54,368 nucleotides of DNA from an uncultured Bacilli bacterium (lineage in GTDB: Bacteria; Bacillota_I; Bacilli_A; RF39; UBA660). The stretch lies in the NCBI GenBank assembly GCA_934155005.1, contig CAKPGR010000004.1, positions 1 through 54,368 of the forward strand, in the 5' to 3' direction. Shown here in pieces: positions 1 through 7,902 of this stretch. Position numbers and translations under genes: made by a program. A model generated the notes under the pieces. The model had not been told where the DNA came from, searched no databases, and saw only the letters and a list, made by a program, of their open reading frames with translations. The number at the start of each line of letters is the position of its first letter. The stretch's first letter is position 1.

Positions 1-113
1 GCCACTCTTGACTTTTCTATATTATTTATTACTACTGGCGTTGTTATTAATCCTATTATACTTATTACTACTATTACAGCTAGTAATTCTATTAGCGTAA
101 AGCCTCTTTTCAT
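1..113 (-). CDS. Type IV pilin-like / pseudopilin protein, N-terminal fragment
   Basis: Only the first 37 codons lie in the window; the gene runs off the left edge. The product begins with a prepilin signal: short basic stretch, Gly4 before Phe5 (peptidase site), Glu9 (Glu5 of the mature form), then a hydrophobic helix. This is the N-methylation motif of type IV pilins and type II secretion pseudopilins. The start ATG is at 111-113. Two more genes with this motif lie at 37290 and 37670. Its role (competence pseudopilus or surface filament) cannot be told from the fragment. Confidence 0.8.
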   Translation of the reverse strand, partial: MKRGFTLIELLAVIVVISIIGLITTPVVINNIEKSRV

Positions 114-130
114 TCTATTCACCTACTTTA

Positions 131-601
131 TTAATTTTCAGTTAAAATATTAAAAATTGATTCTATATCTTCTTTTCCTTCATATTTGTCAGTTATTTTT
201 TTATTTTCTATTTTTAATAATGTTGCTTCTTTAAAGATTGGATAATCTAAATCAAAATTACTTTCATTTGAAACATAATTTTGATTAAATGCTGAATCTA
301 AATCAACATAATAGATTTTTAAAGCATTGTCTATTTTTTGATAATTAGTTATCAAAGTTGAAAAGTCATCAGAACTCTTTGTTGCCAAAACATAATAACT
401 TTCTTCTTTTTGATTATAAATATTCTTAGCTAATATCGTTTCATAATCAATAACAATATCTTCATTTGATGTTGTTTCCTCTTTAGTTTCTTGTTTTTTA
501 TTGTTAGTTATTAAAATTGTCAATCCATAAAAAACAAACAATACAATTAATATTATAATTATAAAAACAAATAATTTTTTTATATCAAATTTTTCTTCCA
601 T
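131..601 (-). CDS. Membrane-anchored hypothetical protein, possibly thioredoxin-fold
   Basis: 156 residues. One membrane segment at about residues 10-32 is followed by a Lys/Glu/Thr-rich linker and a small domain of about 100 residues. The strand-helix-strand order (YYVLAT, a helix, then IYYVDLD, later EATLLKIENKK) recalls a thioredoxin fold, but there is no CxxC, so redox activity is not expected. The start follows GGTGAT. It sits just downstream of the pseudopilin start on the same strand. The fold is inferred; function is unknown. Confidence 0.6.
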   Translation of the reverse strand: MEEKFDIKKLFVFIIIILIVLFVFYGLTILITNNKKQETKEETTSNEDIVIDYETILAKNIYNQKEESYYVLATKSSDDFSTLITNYQKIDNALKIYYVDLDSAFNQNYVSNESNFDLDYPIFKEATLLKIENKKITDKYEGKEDIESIFNILTEN

Positions 602-648
602 ATTATCACCATTTCAATTATAACATATTTTTTTTATGAATAAAATAA

Positions 649-668
649 AAAGCTACTGTTGTAGCTTT
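649..668 (-). terminator. Intrinsic terminator of the YdcC/GerS-like gene
   Basis: An 8-bp stem (AAAGCTAC / GTAGCTTT) with a TGTT loop is followed on the minus strand by a T-rich run. The stem begins at the stop codon of the lipoprotein gene. Confidence 0.75.
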
Positions 669-1647
669 ATTTTCCAACTGGAATTGTACTAACAGAGTTA
701 GCAACCTCGAGTAATTCAGCTTTGTCCATAGAATCTGATATAGCATAATATTCAATACCATTACTAGTCCAACTAGCTGTTGTATCGGTTATATTGCCAA
801 TTGAGTCATTAATAAATTCTAAATCTCCATAAACAGGAATCGTTGTATAATCATTACTTAAAGATGCAGATTGTTCAATAATCGTAAAATCCTTATCCCC
901 TGAAAAAGTTAATATTACTCTTTTTCCATTGTCTAATTTATCCTCTGATTTTAAATATGTATTATCAGGTATATATAAAGGATATATAATATCACTTATT
1001 TTAGCAGTTGTTTTTGCACTTTGCGTTGTATTCATATTAGAATCAAGATTAAAATAATTTTTATCAAAATTAGTATCATTTTTAGTTTTATTATAAATCA
1101 TTTTTATTTTAACAATATCTTGTTTATTTAACACTTCTACTTTTGTTATGTTTAAATTTTTATCAACATAAATTTTTTGTTTTATCAAATCTTTATTATT
1201 AGAATAATTAACCGTTGTAGTTATGATATAATTTTTACCTTTTTTGTCACATGTTTTTTTATTATCATTTTTAATATCGTTTAAAAGAGATTGGTATAGA
1301 TAACTTTGCGAATTATTGTATGGCCATTCGCTTTGAAATTTAAAGCTTTTATTTAAAGAAGGAGTCAAAACATATACACCATCACTATTCTTCAAAATAA
1401 TTTGTTCATGACTATTTGTTTGATTTTTTAAATCTACGCGATAATTATCATCTTTTTTATAAGAAACATTTATATCATATTTATAAGTTGTTTCATTATT
1501 AGTAACTTCTAAAATTCCTTCAATGTAATAACTATCCATTTTTTCTAGTTTTTTAGTTAATTTTTTGATAACATCATCTTTTTTTGCAGAGCATCCTGTT
1601 AGAAGAGTTAATCCTATAAGTAAAAATGCCCATAATTTGTTTTTCAT
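667..1647 (-). CDS. LolA-like sporulation/germination lipoprotein (YdcC/GerS family)
   Basis: 326 residues with a lipoprotein signal: hydrophobic core then LLTGC, lipidated Cys19. Residues about 30-200 resemble the LolA/LppX-like fold of B. subtilis YdcC and C. difficile GerS, including the typical FQSEWPYNNSQ stretch. Residues about 220-325 form a second domain resembling DUF4367. Known family members are exported to the forespore outer membrane space, and GerS is needed for cortex hydrolysis. The start ATG follows GGGGTGATC. It has its own terminator and a Fur-like palindrome upstream. Family assignment is from recognised motifs; the germination role is inferred. Confidence 0.7.
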   Translation of the reverse strand: MKNKLWAFLLIGLTLLTGCSAKKDDVIKKLTKKLEKMDSYYIEGILEVTNNETTYKYDINVSYKKDDNYRVDLKNQTNSHEQIILKNSDGVYVLTPSLNKSFKFQSEWPYNNSQSYLYQSLLNDIKNDNKKTCDKKGKNYIITTTVNYSNNKDLIKQKIYVDKNLNITKVEVLNKQDIVKIKMIYNKTKNDTNFDKNYFNLDSNMNTTQSAKTTAKISDIIYPLYIPDNTYLKSEDKLDNGKRVILTFSGDKDFTIIEQSASLSNDYTTIPVYGDLEFINDSIGNITDTTASWTSNGIEYYAISDSMDKAELLEVANSVSTIPVGK

Positions 1648-1683
1648 TTGATCACCCCATATATAATTTCTAATTAATTATAT

Positions 1684-1698
1684 TGACAATTATTATCA
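1684..1698. promoter_or_regulatory. Fur-family operator-like palindrome
   Basis: A 7-1-7 inverted repeat, TGACAAT-T-ATTATCA, differs at one position from the Firmicutes Fur box (TGATAATNATTATCA). It lies between the divergent lipoprotein and DUF378 genes and overlaps a TTGACA hexamer at 1683-1688 reading toward the DUF378 gene. The regulator could be any Fur-family member (Fur, PerR, Zur). In an AT-rich genome a chance match is possible. Confidence 0.4.
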
Positions 1699-1753
1699 AT
1701 TATGAATATTTTTTTTATTTTTGTTTATGCTATTAAATAAGAAAGGAGTTAAT

Positions 1754-1960
1754 ATGGAAACAATACAAAAAACAACATTAGTATTTACTATTATAGGAGC
1801 AATAGTATGGTTATTTATTGGATTATTTGATTTCAATATAGTTGATTATATATTTGTAAAGCTTCTTAATATAGATATTTTAACTCGTATAATATATATT
1901 ATAGTTGGTATATGTGGTTTGGTTAATATTGGTCTTCTTTTTAATCATATAGAAAAATAA
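1754..1960 (+). CDS. DUF378 family small membrane protein (YuzA-like)
   Basis: 68 residues with two membrane helices separated by a short polar loop and the family pattern LxxIGAIxWxxIGLFxFNxVD...IIYxxVGICGL. The start is the ATG at 1754, which follows a strong GAAAGGAG at 1741-1748; the in-frame upstream ATG at 1721 has no Shine-Dalgarno. The family is common in Firmicutes and its function is not known. It is transcribed divergently from the lipoprotein gene and ends at a bidirectional terminator. Confidence 0.8.
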   Translation: METIQKTTLVFTIIGAIVWLFIGLFDFNIVDYIFVKLLNIDILTRIIYIIVGICGLVNIGLLFNHIEK

Positions 1961-2031
1961 ATTTTCTAATTTTAATATTTTATATATAATAAATTTAGAG
2001 AAATATTTAACAAATATTAGTTTATTTAAAA

Positions 2032-2051
2032 AATCCCTATTATTAGGGATT
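2032..2051. terminator. Bidirectional intrinsic terminator
   Basis: An 8-bp stem AATCCCTA / TAGGGATT has A/T runs on both flanks. It serves the convergent DUF378 gene (plus) and the lectin-like surface gene (minus), whose stop codon lies at the stem edge. Confidence 0.8.
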
Positions 2052-2865
2052 ATTTTATTATTGATTTTGAGATTGTTATTACTGGTCGAACACCACGGTT
2101 AATCTCACTAACAGAATTACTGATTAAGTTACCGCCTCCACTAATAACCCATGCAAGAGAGGAACTACCTGTATAGATATTACTTGTCCAATATCCCCAT
2201 GTAACTTGATCTGCATTATTAAAGCATCCATAATCTTTACAGTCACTTCTTGTTCTATCATATAGCCATCCATAATTACTTCTTTTGCTTGTATCACTCC
2301 CATTATTACTTCCAAAATAGAAGATTGTTCTTGCATCCCAGTTTGTATTTTTTGATATCTTTGCTACTTCATTTGCTGTGATTAATCTAGCTCCCACTAC
2401 CCAGTCTTTTGTATCATTAGATAACGTTCTTGCCACTTCATTCATTTCACTGTTATTTCCACTTGAATTATAAGCAACAACAGATGTTGTATTATGATCT
2501 AGTATTAGATTAACAGATGTTGATCCTTCTTCATCATTAAATGTATACCATTTCATACATCCATTTTTTGTTCCTGTTGTTGATACAGCAGAACTTGACG
2601 TGCATTTTTCTCCTGTTGTTGGATTATAGTATATAGCAGTTCCATTTTCATATTTCTTTGTATAATTATTTATTTTGTTATATAAATCATCTAAGGCATT
2701 TTGAAGTGTTGTATTACTTCCTAAGTTAGAGCCTGTTGGAGCACTCACTAATATTCCATTTGCATAAAATTTTGTTCCTGCATACACTCCTACACTTCCA
2801 AATACTATTCCACTTATTATTATTCCAAATATGTTTTTCTTAATTAAATTTAAAAATTTTTTCAT
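2050..2865 (-). CDS. Anchored surface protein with C-type-lectin/FGE-like domain, DGR target family
   Basis: 271 residues. A basic N-terminus and hydrophobic segment (about 10-30, ending VYAG) act as signal or anchor. A stalk-like part (TLQNALDDLYNKI, about 53-65) and a GEKCT...NGCMKW segment follow. The C-terminal domain (about 150-271) carries YGWLYDR, GYWTSN and AW...NL...GVRPV, the layout of FGE/C-type-lectin domains in DGR target proteins. The homologue at 53805 shares this architecture. Its last codons align with the template repeat at 53557-53643 (see variable region). Likely a ligand-binding surface protein; the ligand is unknown. Confidence 0.75.
   Translation of the reverse strand: MKKFLNLIKKNIFGIIISGIVFGSVGVYAGTKFYANGILVSAPTGSNLGSNTTLQNALDDLYNKINNYTKKYENGTAIYYNPTTGEKCTSSSAVSTTGTKNGCMKWYTFNDEEGSTSVNLILDHNTTSVVAYNSSGNNSEMNEVARTLSNDTKDWVVGARLITANEVAKISKNTNWDARTIFYFGSNNGSDTSKRSNYGWLYDRTRSDCKDYGCFNNADQVTWGYWTSNIYTGSSSLAWVISGGGNLISNSVSEINRGVRPVITISKSIIK
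2082..2168 (-). repeat. Diverged DGR variable region (VR1)
   Basis: These 87 bp align without gaps to the template repeat at 53557-53643. By hand count there are 31 mismatches, 15 of them at the 28 template positions that are T on the plus strand (A in coding sense) and 16 at the other 59 positions. Adenine sites are enriched, but the other differences, mostly transitions, mean this copy was probably written from a different or older template. The encoded stretch runs from GSSSLAW to GVRP. Confidence 0.6.
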
Positions 2866-2885
2866 ACAACTAATCCCTTCTATAT

Positions 2886-2915
2886 AAAAAAAAGAGGGTT
2901 TGTAACCCCCCCCCC
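2886..2915 (-). terminator. Terminator-like hairpin containing a 10-G homopolymer
   Basis: On the minus strand a run of ten G (10 C at 2906-2915) leads into GGGTT-ACA-AACCC, then TC and eight T. This would terminate the cdaA-cdaR transcript before the surface-protein gene. Just upstream lies a second inverted repeat, GACTTGA (2916-2922) with TCAAGTC (2945-2951). The G run is exceptional in this AT-rich DNA and could slip. Confidence 0.6.
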
Positions 2916-2971
2916 GACTTGATTTTTCTTGAAGAAAATTCCTTTCAAGTCCATATTATTATTCAAAGCAT

Positions 2972-4315
2972 CTATTTTTTTACAATTTTAATTTTTACTT
3001 TCTTAGTCATCGAACTATATTGAACCTTATTATCAGATCCTTCAACATTTACTTCAACTTCATAATCACCAGCTTCATAGCCATCTAAATCAATATAGGC
3101 AACTATATCATCAGCTGTTATTCCTGAAATTACTGATTCTACACCTTTTAAATTTACTGTAACCTGTGTAGCAGCGCTACTAGTTCCTTGAACTGTATAT
3201 CCATCGGCTAAATTTCTAGATTCAATACTTATATTTTCTATTTTTTTATTAGAAACACTGCCAAGAGAAGCTGTAATTGTTACATTATTAATAGATAATG
3301 ATTTTACTCCTACTGGTTTTTCTAATTCAACTTTATAAGTTTTGTCCTCTTTAAGGTCACTAACATCAATAGTAACTGGAATATATTTTAAATTATTAAG
3401 ACTTTCTACGTCACCATATGCTATAACCTTAGTTTCATTTGAAGTAAGCGAACTTATTGCATAATTACTAGCAACTTCTCCTTTTGGAATTATTTTAATT
3501 GGTAATTCTTTACTTGGAGATGCAATTTCAACATCAACATTTATTGTTTCTGGAACAACCTCAACATCAACTACATCACCATTAGCATCATATGCTTTAA
3601 GCGGTACATCTTTTAAAGTATAAGTTCCTACTTTTTGTTCTGGTAAGTTATTCAAATCAACTAAAGCTTTAACTTCAACTACATTTTTAAGTTGATGTTC
3701 AGCTCCTTTTATAACAACCTTGTCTGTATCATAATTTATATTTTGAACAACTAATTTTGAATCTAAACTATCTTGATTTAACAAATCAACACTTAAAGTT
3801 CTTGTTTCAGATACTTTTTCATATATGATAACAGTTGCAACAGATGGATTAACCATATATTCAATGTTTTTATTATTTTGATTATATTCAATATTTACTT
3901 TATGAGTTCCAGGTTTAAGACCACTTAAATCAACTGTTACATAATGAGAAGATGATTGTTTAGCTATATATAAATCTGTTTTACTTCCTATTAATGTTAT
4001 ATCAATTGTATCAGGCAATCCTTCAACTACATACTTTTCCTCATTATAAATAACCTTAACTTCTTGGTTTTTCAAAACCTCAGCTGTATTATCACTAAAA
4101 ACAATAATTTTTTGATCTATAAATATAAATATTATTACAGCTATAAATAGTGATACAAATAATAAAGTATTAGATTTTGATAACCATTTTTCTAACTTTT
4201 TACCTGATTTATCAAATTTTGAGGTAAAGGCAAGAACTAATTTAGTAATAGGAGTTACTATCCTTTTATCAATGAATTTAAGGATTGAATTAATTATTTT
4301 GTTTTTCTTCTTCAT
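2972..4315 (-). CDS. cdaR: CdaA regulatory protein CdaR (YbbR domains)
   Basis: 447 residues with one membrane helix at about 50-67 and an extracytoplasmic region of repeated YbbR domains. CdaR binds and modulates the diadenylate cyclase CdaA. The start is the ATG at 4315, preceded by GGAGGATAAAG; the in-frame ATG nine codons upstream overlaps that Shine-Dalgarno region. It overlaps the 3' end of cdaA, implying coupled translation. glmM, the usual third gene, is not downstream; a terminator and the surface-protein gene follow. Confidence 0.9.
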   Translation of the reverse strand: MKKKNKIINSILKFIDKRIVTPITKLVLAFTSKFDKSGKKLEKWLSKSNTLLFVSLFIAVIIFIFIDQKIIVFSDNTAEVLKNQEVKVIYNEEKYVVEGLPDTIDITLIGSKTDLYIAKQSSSHYVTVDLSGLKPGTHKVNIEYNQNNKNIEYMVNPSVATVIIYEKVSETRTLSVDLLNQDSLDSKLVVQNINYDTDKVVIKGAEHQLKNVVEVKALVDLNNLPEQKVGTYTLKDVPLKAYDANGDVVDVEVVPETINVDVEIASPSKELPIKIIPKGEVASNYAISSLTSNETKVIAYGDVESLNNLKYIPVTIDVSDLKEDKTYKVELEKPVGVKSLSINNVTITASLGSVSNKKIENISIESRNLADGYTVQGTSSAATQVTVNLKGVESVISGITADDIVAYIDLDGYEAGDYEVEVNVEGSDNKVQYSSMTKKVKIKIVKK

Positions 4316-5120
4316 CTTTATCCTCCTCTTCATCATAATCAATTAACATAGATTGTTTTGGTTTTAATTCTTCTAAAAGAATCATTTTTACTTCGTCTAA
4401 TGTTAAATTATATTTTAACTCTCCATTTAAAGCAACAGATAATCTTCCTGTTTCTTCAGATACAACTAAAACAATACAATCTCCTGTTTCAGAAATACCA
4501 AGCGCTGCTCTATGTCTTGTTCCAAGTCTTTTACTAATTTTTGTACTATCACTTGTTGGGAATACTGCACCAGCACTAGTAATTTTATCACCTTGAATAA
4601 TAACTCCACCATCATGTAATGGATTATTTGGGAAGAAAATTGATACTAATAAATCACTTGATATATCAGCATAAACTTTTTTAGATCTTTGTATATATTC
4701 AGCTAAACTATTATCTCTCTCAATAACCATTAAAGCACCAATACGTTCTTTTTTTAACACTTCCATAGCGTTTATTATTTCATAAACCATTTTTTCTCTT
4801 TCATCTACTGTAAGCATTTTATGTCTACCAAGTAATTGGCTTCTTCCTAAATGCTCTAAAACATTCCTTATTTCAGGTTGGAATATAACTATCAAAGCAA
4901 GTGGCCCCCATGTAATTACATAGTCTAATAGATATCCGATTGTTACTAAATTAAGCAAATCACTTACAATTTTTAAGGCAATAATAATCAAAATTCCTTT
5001 AAATAAAAGAACCATTTTTACATTTTTTCTTAAATTCTTTAAAATATAATATAAAACTAACCATACTAAAAGAACATCAATTAAATTTCTTATAAAATTA
5101 ACAATATTATCAACTGTCAT
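4290..5120 (-). CDS. cdaA: Diadenylate cyclase CdaA
   Basis: 276 residues. Three N-terminal membrane helices (about 8-30, 36-56, 60-82) precede a DisA_N/DAC domain that makes c-di-AMP from two ATP. The catalytic Asp170 is in a DGG motif where DGA is usual, and the RHR motif is at 202-204 (GTRHRAALGISE). The tail is strongly acidic. It is first in the operon with cdaR. In this group c-di-AMP controls potassium and osmolyte balance and wall stress. Confidence 0.95.
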   Translation of the reverse strand: MTVDNIVNFIRNLIDVLLVWLVLYYILKNLRKNVKMVLLFKGILIIIALKIVSDLLNLVTIGYLLDYVITWGPLALIVIFQPEIRNVLEHLGRSQLLGRHKMLTVDEREKMVYEIINAMEVLKKERIGALMVIERDNSLAEYIQRSKKVYADISSDLLVSIFFPNNPLHDGGVIIQGDKITSAGAVFPTSDSTKISKRLGTRHRAALGISETGDCIVLVVSEETGRLSVALNGELKYNLTLDEVKMILLEELKPKQSMLIDYDEEEDKDEEEKQNN

Positions 5121-5144
5121 ATTATCACTCCTATCATCTTTTAA

Positions 5145-5153
5145 ATTATATCA
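5145..5153 (-). promoter_or_regulatory. Extended -10 promoter of cdaA-cdaR
   Basis: On the minus strand TGATATAAT reads as an extended -10 about 25 bp upstream of the cdaA start. No good -35 hexamer is visible, as is usual for extended -10 promoters. Confidence 0.5.
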
Positions 5154-5196
5154 CAAACAATAATCTTTTTTTACCCTTTTATGACAATTTCATAAA

Positions 5197-5218
5197 AAAA
5201 ATGGAACATATCCATTTT
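5197..5218 (-). terminator. Intrinsic terminator
   Basis: Minus-strand stem AAAATGGA / TCCATTTT with a four-base loop is followed by a long T run. It begins at the stop codon of the gene at 5218-5862. Confidence 0.75.
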
Positions 5219-5862
5219 TAAAATTTCCAAACATCATCGTCATCATCAGATAAATCATCAATTTCTTTATCAACCGAATCTATATTTGGCAAATTAAAAT
5301 CGTCTAGTTTTTCAGGTTCATTTTCTTCTACAACTGGTTTATTTTCTTCATTTGATGGTTCAACATTAGTTGTTTCTTCGATTTTAACATCATTTTCTTC
5401 TGGCATTTGAACATTTTGATCACTCATTGGTTCAACAACAGGTTGAATTTCTGATTCTACACTTGGTTCTACATTTTCGACTGTTTGATCTTCTTGATTA
5501 GAAACCATATTATATTGATCATTATTATAAGAATCATCTACATTATATGAAGTATTATCTAAAACATTTTCTTCATTTTGATTTGAATCTAAATTAAAAT
5601 CACTAACACCATCTGTTTCAGGTTCGACATTATTAAAAGTTACATCACTATAATCCATATTTGGAGTAGGTTGTTCACTTGTAACTTCTTCATTTTCTAA
5701 TACTGGTTCTTTTTTATTTTTCTTGTTCTTTTTTACCTTTGGTGTTTTTTCTTTACTACCAAATCCTTGTTTATCAGCAATAAATCCAATTATAGCCATT
5801 AAAATAACTACGGCAATTATTATAATCATAACATAATTTTCCTCAAAGAATGTATAATCCAT
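5218..5862 (-). CDS. Hypothetical single-pass membrane protein with acidic tail
   Basis: 214 residues. A membrane helix at about 12-30 is followed by a Lys-rich patch (about 36-52) and then a long low-complexity region rich in Glu, Asn, Asp, Val and Pro that ends DDDDDVWKF. The tail is probably disordered and cytoplasmic, given the basic patch just after the helix. The start follows AGGAGGGAACTT. It is downstream of trmL on the same strand with its own terminator. I do not recognise the family. Confidence 0.6.
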   Translation of the reverse strand: MDYTFFEENYVMIIIIAVVILMAIIGFIADKQGFGSKEKTPKVKKNKKNKKEPVLENEEVTSEQPTPNMDYSDVTFNNVEPETDGVSDFNLDSNQNEENVLDNTSYNVDDSYNNDQYNMVSNQEDQTVENVEPSVESEIQPVVEPMSDQNVQMPEENDVKIEETTNVEPSNEENKPVVEENEPEKLDDFNLPNIDSVDKEIDDLSDDDDDVWKF

Positions 5863-5920
5863 AAGTTCCCTCCTATCCTACTATATAGATATAATATCAT
5901 TATTTTATTTTTTTTTCAAC

Positions 5921-6424
5921 TTATTTTAATAAATAATCTTCACCTTTAAATGGTTCTTTAAATAATAAATCTGGATAATTTTGTTGTCTTAAAGCTTCGT
6001 ATACCATAATTGCTACTGAATTAGATAAATTTAAAGCTCTAATATTATCATTCATAGGTATTCTCATACAATGTTCTAAATCAGATTTTAAGATATCCTT
6101 AGGAATACCTGTACTTTCTTTTCCAAATACAAAATAAATATTTTCATCAGTATTATAATTAAAACTTGTATGGGGTTTACTACCATATCTAGTTAAGTAA
6201 TAAAATGTACCTTTATTTTTTTCTTTAAATTCATCATAACTTTTATATACTGTATAATCACATTTATCAATATAATTAACGCCACTTCTTTTTATACTTT
6301 TTTCATCAAGTCTAAATCCTAATGGTTCTATCAAATGAAGTTTAACATTAGTACCAGCACATGTTCTCATAATATTACCAGTGTTCCCAGGTATTTCAGG
6401 TTCATACAAAACAACATTTATCAT
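5921..6424 (-). CDS. trmL: tRNA (cytidine(34)-2'-O)-methyltransferase
   Basis: 167 residues, the usual TrmL length. SPOUT fold with the N-terminal motif EPEIPGNTGNIMRTC, then YFVFGKESTGIPKDIL and the knot segment IPMNDNIRALNLSNSVAI. It methylates the wobble ribose of tRNA-Leu using S-adenosylmethionine. Its ATG overlaps the TGA stop of the preceding gene (ATGA), which also shows that TGA is a stop codon here. Confidence 0.93.
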   Translation of the reverse strand: MINVVLYEPEIPGNTGNIMRTCAGTNVKLHLIEPLGFRLDEKSIKRSGVNYIDKCDYTVYKSYDEFKEKNKGTFYYLTRYGSKPHTSFNYNTDENIYFVFGKESTGIPKDILKSDLEHCMRIPMNDNIRALNLSNSVAIMVYEALRQQNYPDLLFKEPFKGEDYLLK

Positions 6425-6909
6425 TCGTTATAAAAGTCCTTTTCTATATTTTTATCAATATTTTTAACAGAATCTTTATTAATATTTAAAACTTTTACAA
6501 TTTTACCATTTTTAACAATTAAAAGAGTATGATTTTCTTTATTAAAAGTTACATTTTCTTCAAAATAATTTGTTAGATTATCATAAAAATTTTGATCTAA
6601 TTCACTAGTATTTATATAAACAACATCACTTATATATTCTTTTTTTTCTAGTTTTTTAACAAATTCTTTTTCAAGTTCATTGTCATAATTGTTAGATAAA
6701 TATAACATAATATTATGATTTTCTACTAAATAATTATTTAATTCATCTCCTTTTATTTCTGATAAAGTAGAGATTGGACTATTAGTTTCATCTTGATATT
6801 TTTGGTAGTTCTTATAATAATTACAACTTAAAAATAAAGCTACAAGTGTTAGTATAGAAATAACTAAAACAATAAAATAATTTTTTACAGGTATATTTCT
6901 TTTTTTCAT
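6421..6909 (-). CDS. Membrane-anchored protein, possible thioredoxin fold without CxxC
   Basis: 162 residues. One membrane helix at about 11-28 is followed by a domain of about 100 residues. The order NIMLYLSN, helix, VVYINTSELD, then TLLIVKNGKIVKVL suggests a thioredoxin-like fold, but no CxxC is present, so a redox role is unlikely. It lies between the AAA+ gene and trmL, with a 12-bp gap upstream and ATGA coupling downstream. It resembles the gene at 131-601 in layout. Function unknown. Confidence 0.55.
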   Translation of the reverse strand: MKKRNIPVKNYFIVLVISILTLVALFLSCNYYKNYQKYQDETNSPISTLSEIKGDELNNYLVENHNIMLYLSNNYDNELEKEFVKKLEKKEYISDVVYINTSELDQNFYDNLTNYFEENVTFNKENHTLLIVKNGKIVKVLNINKDSVKNIDKNIEKDFYNE

Positions 6910-6921
6910 GTTTTCACCTCT

Positions 6922-7902
6922 TTAATATTTTTCTACATTATTATCTATATCATCAATAGTAACAATAGATAATTCAATATTTTCTTCTTTTGCTAGTTCT
7001 TGAAATTTTTCTCTAAATACAGTTAATTCTTTAACTATACTATCAGGATAAATTCTTTTAGAGTTTTTTATAGCATTATAAACATCTAATAAATTAACTT
7101 CATTTCTATTTTGGAATAGAGCCTCTGAAAAAGCCCCAGTTAAAACAGAAAAAGCAACATCTGGGTACATAGCTGATAATCCATATACTCTTTTAAATTC
7201 TGATGTAGCACTTACAATCGATTCAATTAACATTTTTGTAACATATTCATTATATTTAAATTTACATCCTGTTTGTTTTTCAATTTTTGGAAGAGAACCC
7301 ATTAATATTTTAACAGTTGTTTCTTCATTAGGTTCTTCAACATCAACACGTTCGAATCTTCTTAAAAAAGCCCTATCTTTTATAACATATGTTTCATACT
7401 CACTTGTTGTTGTAGCACCTATTGCTTTAATATCTCCACGATCAAGTCCTGGCTTTAAAATATTAGCCAAATCCATTGGCCCATCTTTATCGCCGCCAAT
7501 TAAAGTATGAATTTCATCAATAAAAATAATTACTTTTGACATTTGTTTTAACTCTTGTACTAATAATTGAATTATAAGTTCTTCTCTACCATCAATAGTA
7601 ATTTTACCAACTAAAGATGTTGAATTTAATTTTATAATACGATAATTTTTTAAAACATCTGGCACTTCATTTTTTTGAATCAAATATGCTAATCCTTCAA
7701 CTATGGCAGTTTTACCTATTCCAGCTTTACCAACAAGAAGTCCTGACTTTTCAGGAGTAAGTAATATCATTATTAATTTTTTTAGTTCTAATTCCCTAGC
7801 AATAGCTGGATTCGTAATATATTCTTTTTTTGTTAAATCCTCACCATATTTTTCAATAACATTAAATGTATCACTAAAATCTAATGTTTCTATTTCTTCC
7901 AT
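6922..7902 (-). CDS. AAA+ ATPase resembling the ClpA/B/C D1 module
   Basis: 326 residues. Walker A GKAGIGKT at 58-65, Walker B VIIFIDE at 124-130, then arginine-finger-like RAFLRRFERV. The region matches the first ATPase domain of ClpB/ClpC, but the Clp N-domain and second ATPase domain are missing. There is no ClpP-binding loop region, so it may be a remodelling ATPase rather than a protease subunit. The start follows TGGAGG and overlaps the stop of the upstream thioredoxin lipoprotein gene (TAATG), so the two are probably made together. Confidence 0.75.
   Translation of the reverse strand: MEEIETLDFSDTFNVIEKYGEDLTKKEYITNPAIARELELKKLIMILLTPEKSGLLVGKAGIGKTAIVEGLAYLIQKNEVPDVLKNYRIIKLNSTSLVGKITIDGREELIIQLLVQELKQMSKVIIFIDEIHTLIGGDKDGPMDLANILKPGLDRGDIKAIGATTTSEYETYVIKDRAFLRRFERVDVEEPNEETTVKILMGSLPKIEKQTGCKFKYNEYVTKMLIESIVSATSEFKRVYGLSAMYPDVAFSVLTGAFSEALFQNRNEVNLLDVYNAIKNSKRIYPDSIVKELTVFREKFQELAKEENIELSIVTIDDIDNNVEKY

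Noticed and set aside
2124..2336. Second minus-strand frame inside the lectin-like gene
   Set aside because: A shadow of the real gene in another frame, without its own Shine-Dalgarno.
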